Source: Stropharia rugosoannulata (taxonomy: Eukaryota; Basidiomycota; Agaricomycetes; Agaricales; Strophariaceae). Taken from it: a DNA stretch of 64,000 nt. The notes beneath the pieces were generated by a model. It saw only the letters and a program-made list of their open reading frames with translations. It ran no database searches and had not been told where the DNA came from. This document shows positions 62,837 through 64,000 of this stretch, piece after piece. A program made the position numbers and the translations under genes. The stretch is from assembly GCA_028532985.1 (NCBI GenBank), contig JANCIK010000001.1:3038001-3102000 (forward strand), written 5' to 3'. Every line of letters starts with the position of its first letter. The first letter of the stretch is position 1.

Positions 62837-64000
62837 TTACTTCCAACGCTTCTCTTGTGTACTTGAGACGGGACAAGTAGGGCGCGAGTGAGATAGGTTG
62901 GCACGACTACGAACCACATAGTTGATATATTCCGGATCATCATTTCCAGGCTGAGGGGCGAACTCTATGTTGGCGTGTGTCAATCGATGAGTGCGTGTTG
63001 AGTAATTATACTGTTCCGAAAAGTGCCGCATATTGATGAGGATTCGATAAGCCTGGGCAGACAGAGCTAAGTCAGAGCAAAGGATTGCGTAGTCAAACAG
63101 CGGTCACGTACGCAAACAGACAACACAGTGATCTGCCAGCTATTAGAGGATGAAATTAATACACGTCAGAATAGAAAGGATAAGGGACAAGTTTGGATCA
63201 TACCTATAAAACAATGCTACAAAAGTTTCACTGTGAGAGAGATATGCAACCAATTGTGCAAGATACATGACTTGGGAAAGATTTGAGATGTTTATTAGCA
63301 TTTAATAAGAAGGTAACAAGTGCCTGCTTACAGCCCAGTATAAAGAAAGCAGATGTGCCATCCCGGACAAGAAGGACTACAAGTGGAATACTCCCCCATC
63401 CGGACCTCACCGCTTGGATGAACTTATAGACAGTGAGGGTGAAAAGCAGAATTTGGAAAAACCCCGGTGCCGCCCTGTGATGAATTTTTGCTCAACTGCT
63501 CGTATACGGCTTGAGATGTTTGCAAGACTTACCCATAGATGAGCAATTTTTCTGGCACTTTCGTCGTTATGCACAGATTGTCATACGATATGCGGGGGAG
63601 GGATAATGCAAGACCAATGGTCATACTGATGAGTTCCAGCGCATAGCCGCAAACAAGCATATTTCTGACCGTTTGGCTGTGATGATAGAGCGCAAGTACT
63701 GATAGTAAACAAGCAATCAATAAGTGGTTCCGTTGAAGCCACAATCGTACCTCGCAAAATAAACACTGTATCAACGGCTAGCGTTACCGTAGTAGATGAA
63801 AATGCTTGGTATACACCCCAAAGGAAGCAAGCATACGGCGAAAAATGAAAGCGTGGAGTAAGTTCCGTCCCAATAAAAAGTAAGGGACTGATGATTGAAT
63901 AGAGGGAAGGCATCAATTTAGTTGGCTTTGGAGAGTGGAATTTAAGAGTCGTTACCGCACATCTGATAAAGTAAGGACATGTACCGTATGAAAATATAGA
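62837..64000 (-). CDS. DUF6533-type multi-pass membrane protein (5' end outside window)
   Basis: Agaricomycete-specific membrane protein family of unknown function, usually with seven spans. Exons join in phase from the window edge: YIFIRYMSLLYQ; IPLLFIGTELTPRFHFSPYA with CFLWGVYQAFSSTTVTLAVD and VFILR; VLALYHHSQTVRNMLVCGYA with LELISMTIGLALSLPR and VPEKLLIYG; APGFFQILLFTLTVYKFIQA with LVVLLVRDGTSAFFILGL; ETFVALFYR; WQITVLSVC; and AYRILINMRHFSEQYNYSTR to a hydrophilic tail ending EKRWK and TAA at 62837-62839. No break was found in the visible part. The N-terminal DUF6533 domain itself lies beyond base 64000, so the name rests on the homologous decayed neighbour and on RDGTxxF and RILxNxR blocks common in the family. 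Confidence 0.75.

Overview
This is nuclear DNA of a basidiomycete fungus, most likely an Agaricomycete saprotroph (inference). Genes carry many GT-AG introns of about 50-60 bp, lie head to head or tail to tail at short range, and encode basidiomycete-type proteins: an allantoicase/ureidoglycolate lyase fusion, a subfamily-C-like GH45 endoglucanase, cytosolic formate dehydrogenase, DUF6533-type membrane proteins, and Yak1, Pbs2 and CSL proteins. No tRNA, rRNA, CRISPR array or intact transposon was recognised. Gene limits were set by joining exons by hand at GT-AG sites in the correct phase; where every exon was counted, this is stated.

Layout. 1-626: 3' end of an F-box/LRR-like gene. 1.2-3.35 kb: DAL2/DAL3 fusion (+). 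4.06-7.4: BRE1 (+). 7.6-8.7: mitochondrial uS9 (-). 8.86-11.7: CASP/Coy1 golgin (+). 11.87-14.25: TFIIH subunit TFB1 (-). 14.37-15.4: PHOSPHO-type phosphatase (+). 15.68-19.86: YAK1 kinase (-). 20.22-20.78: PSMG4-like proteasome assembly chaperone (-). 20.8-24.35: gene-poor. 24.35-26.09: unrecognised 477-aa protein (-). 27.1-30.04: CSL transcription factor (+). 30.7-31.4: small membrane protein (+). 31.6-33.5: ESA1 (-). 33.7-36.4: DBP7 (+). 36.6-38.1: ER cyclophilin with two possible C-termini (+). 38.6-39.4: GH45 (-). 39.6-41.9: GCN5 (+). 42.2-43.7: formate dehydrogenase (-). 44.7-46.2: ERD1/EXS protein (-). 46.4-47.2: SNU23 (+). 47.3-51.2: isoleucyl-tRNA synthetase (-). 51.2-57.0: gene desert. 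57.0-58.7: PBS2 (-). 58.75-59.3: UBL-BAG protein (+). 59.36-60.48: RING/TRAF ubiquitin ligase (-). 60.97-62.1: decayed DUF6533-type copy (-). 62.84-64.0: intact but edge-truncated DUF6533-type paralogue (-).

Most of the window is housekeeping: chromatin and transcription (BRE1, ESA1, GCN5, TFB1, CSL), RNA processing (DBP7, SNU23), translation (IleRS, uS9m), protein quality control (cyclophilin, BAG, PSMG4, RING) and stress signalling (YAK1, PBS2). Secreted and catabolic functions (GH45, formate dehydrogenase, allantoin use) and membrane-protein paralogues are interspersed. I saw no operon-like or secondary-metabolite cluster. The observations most worth following are the cyclophilin whose last intron appears to choose between an HAEL tail and a membrane anchor, the 49-bp gap between the PBS2 and BAG start codons, the intact/decayed DUF6533 pair, and the uncharacterised protein at 24.35-26.09 kb.
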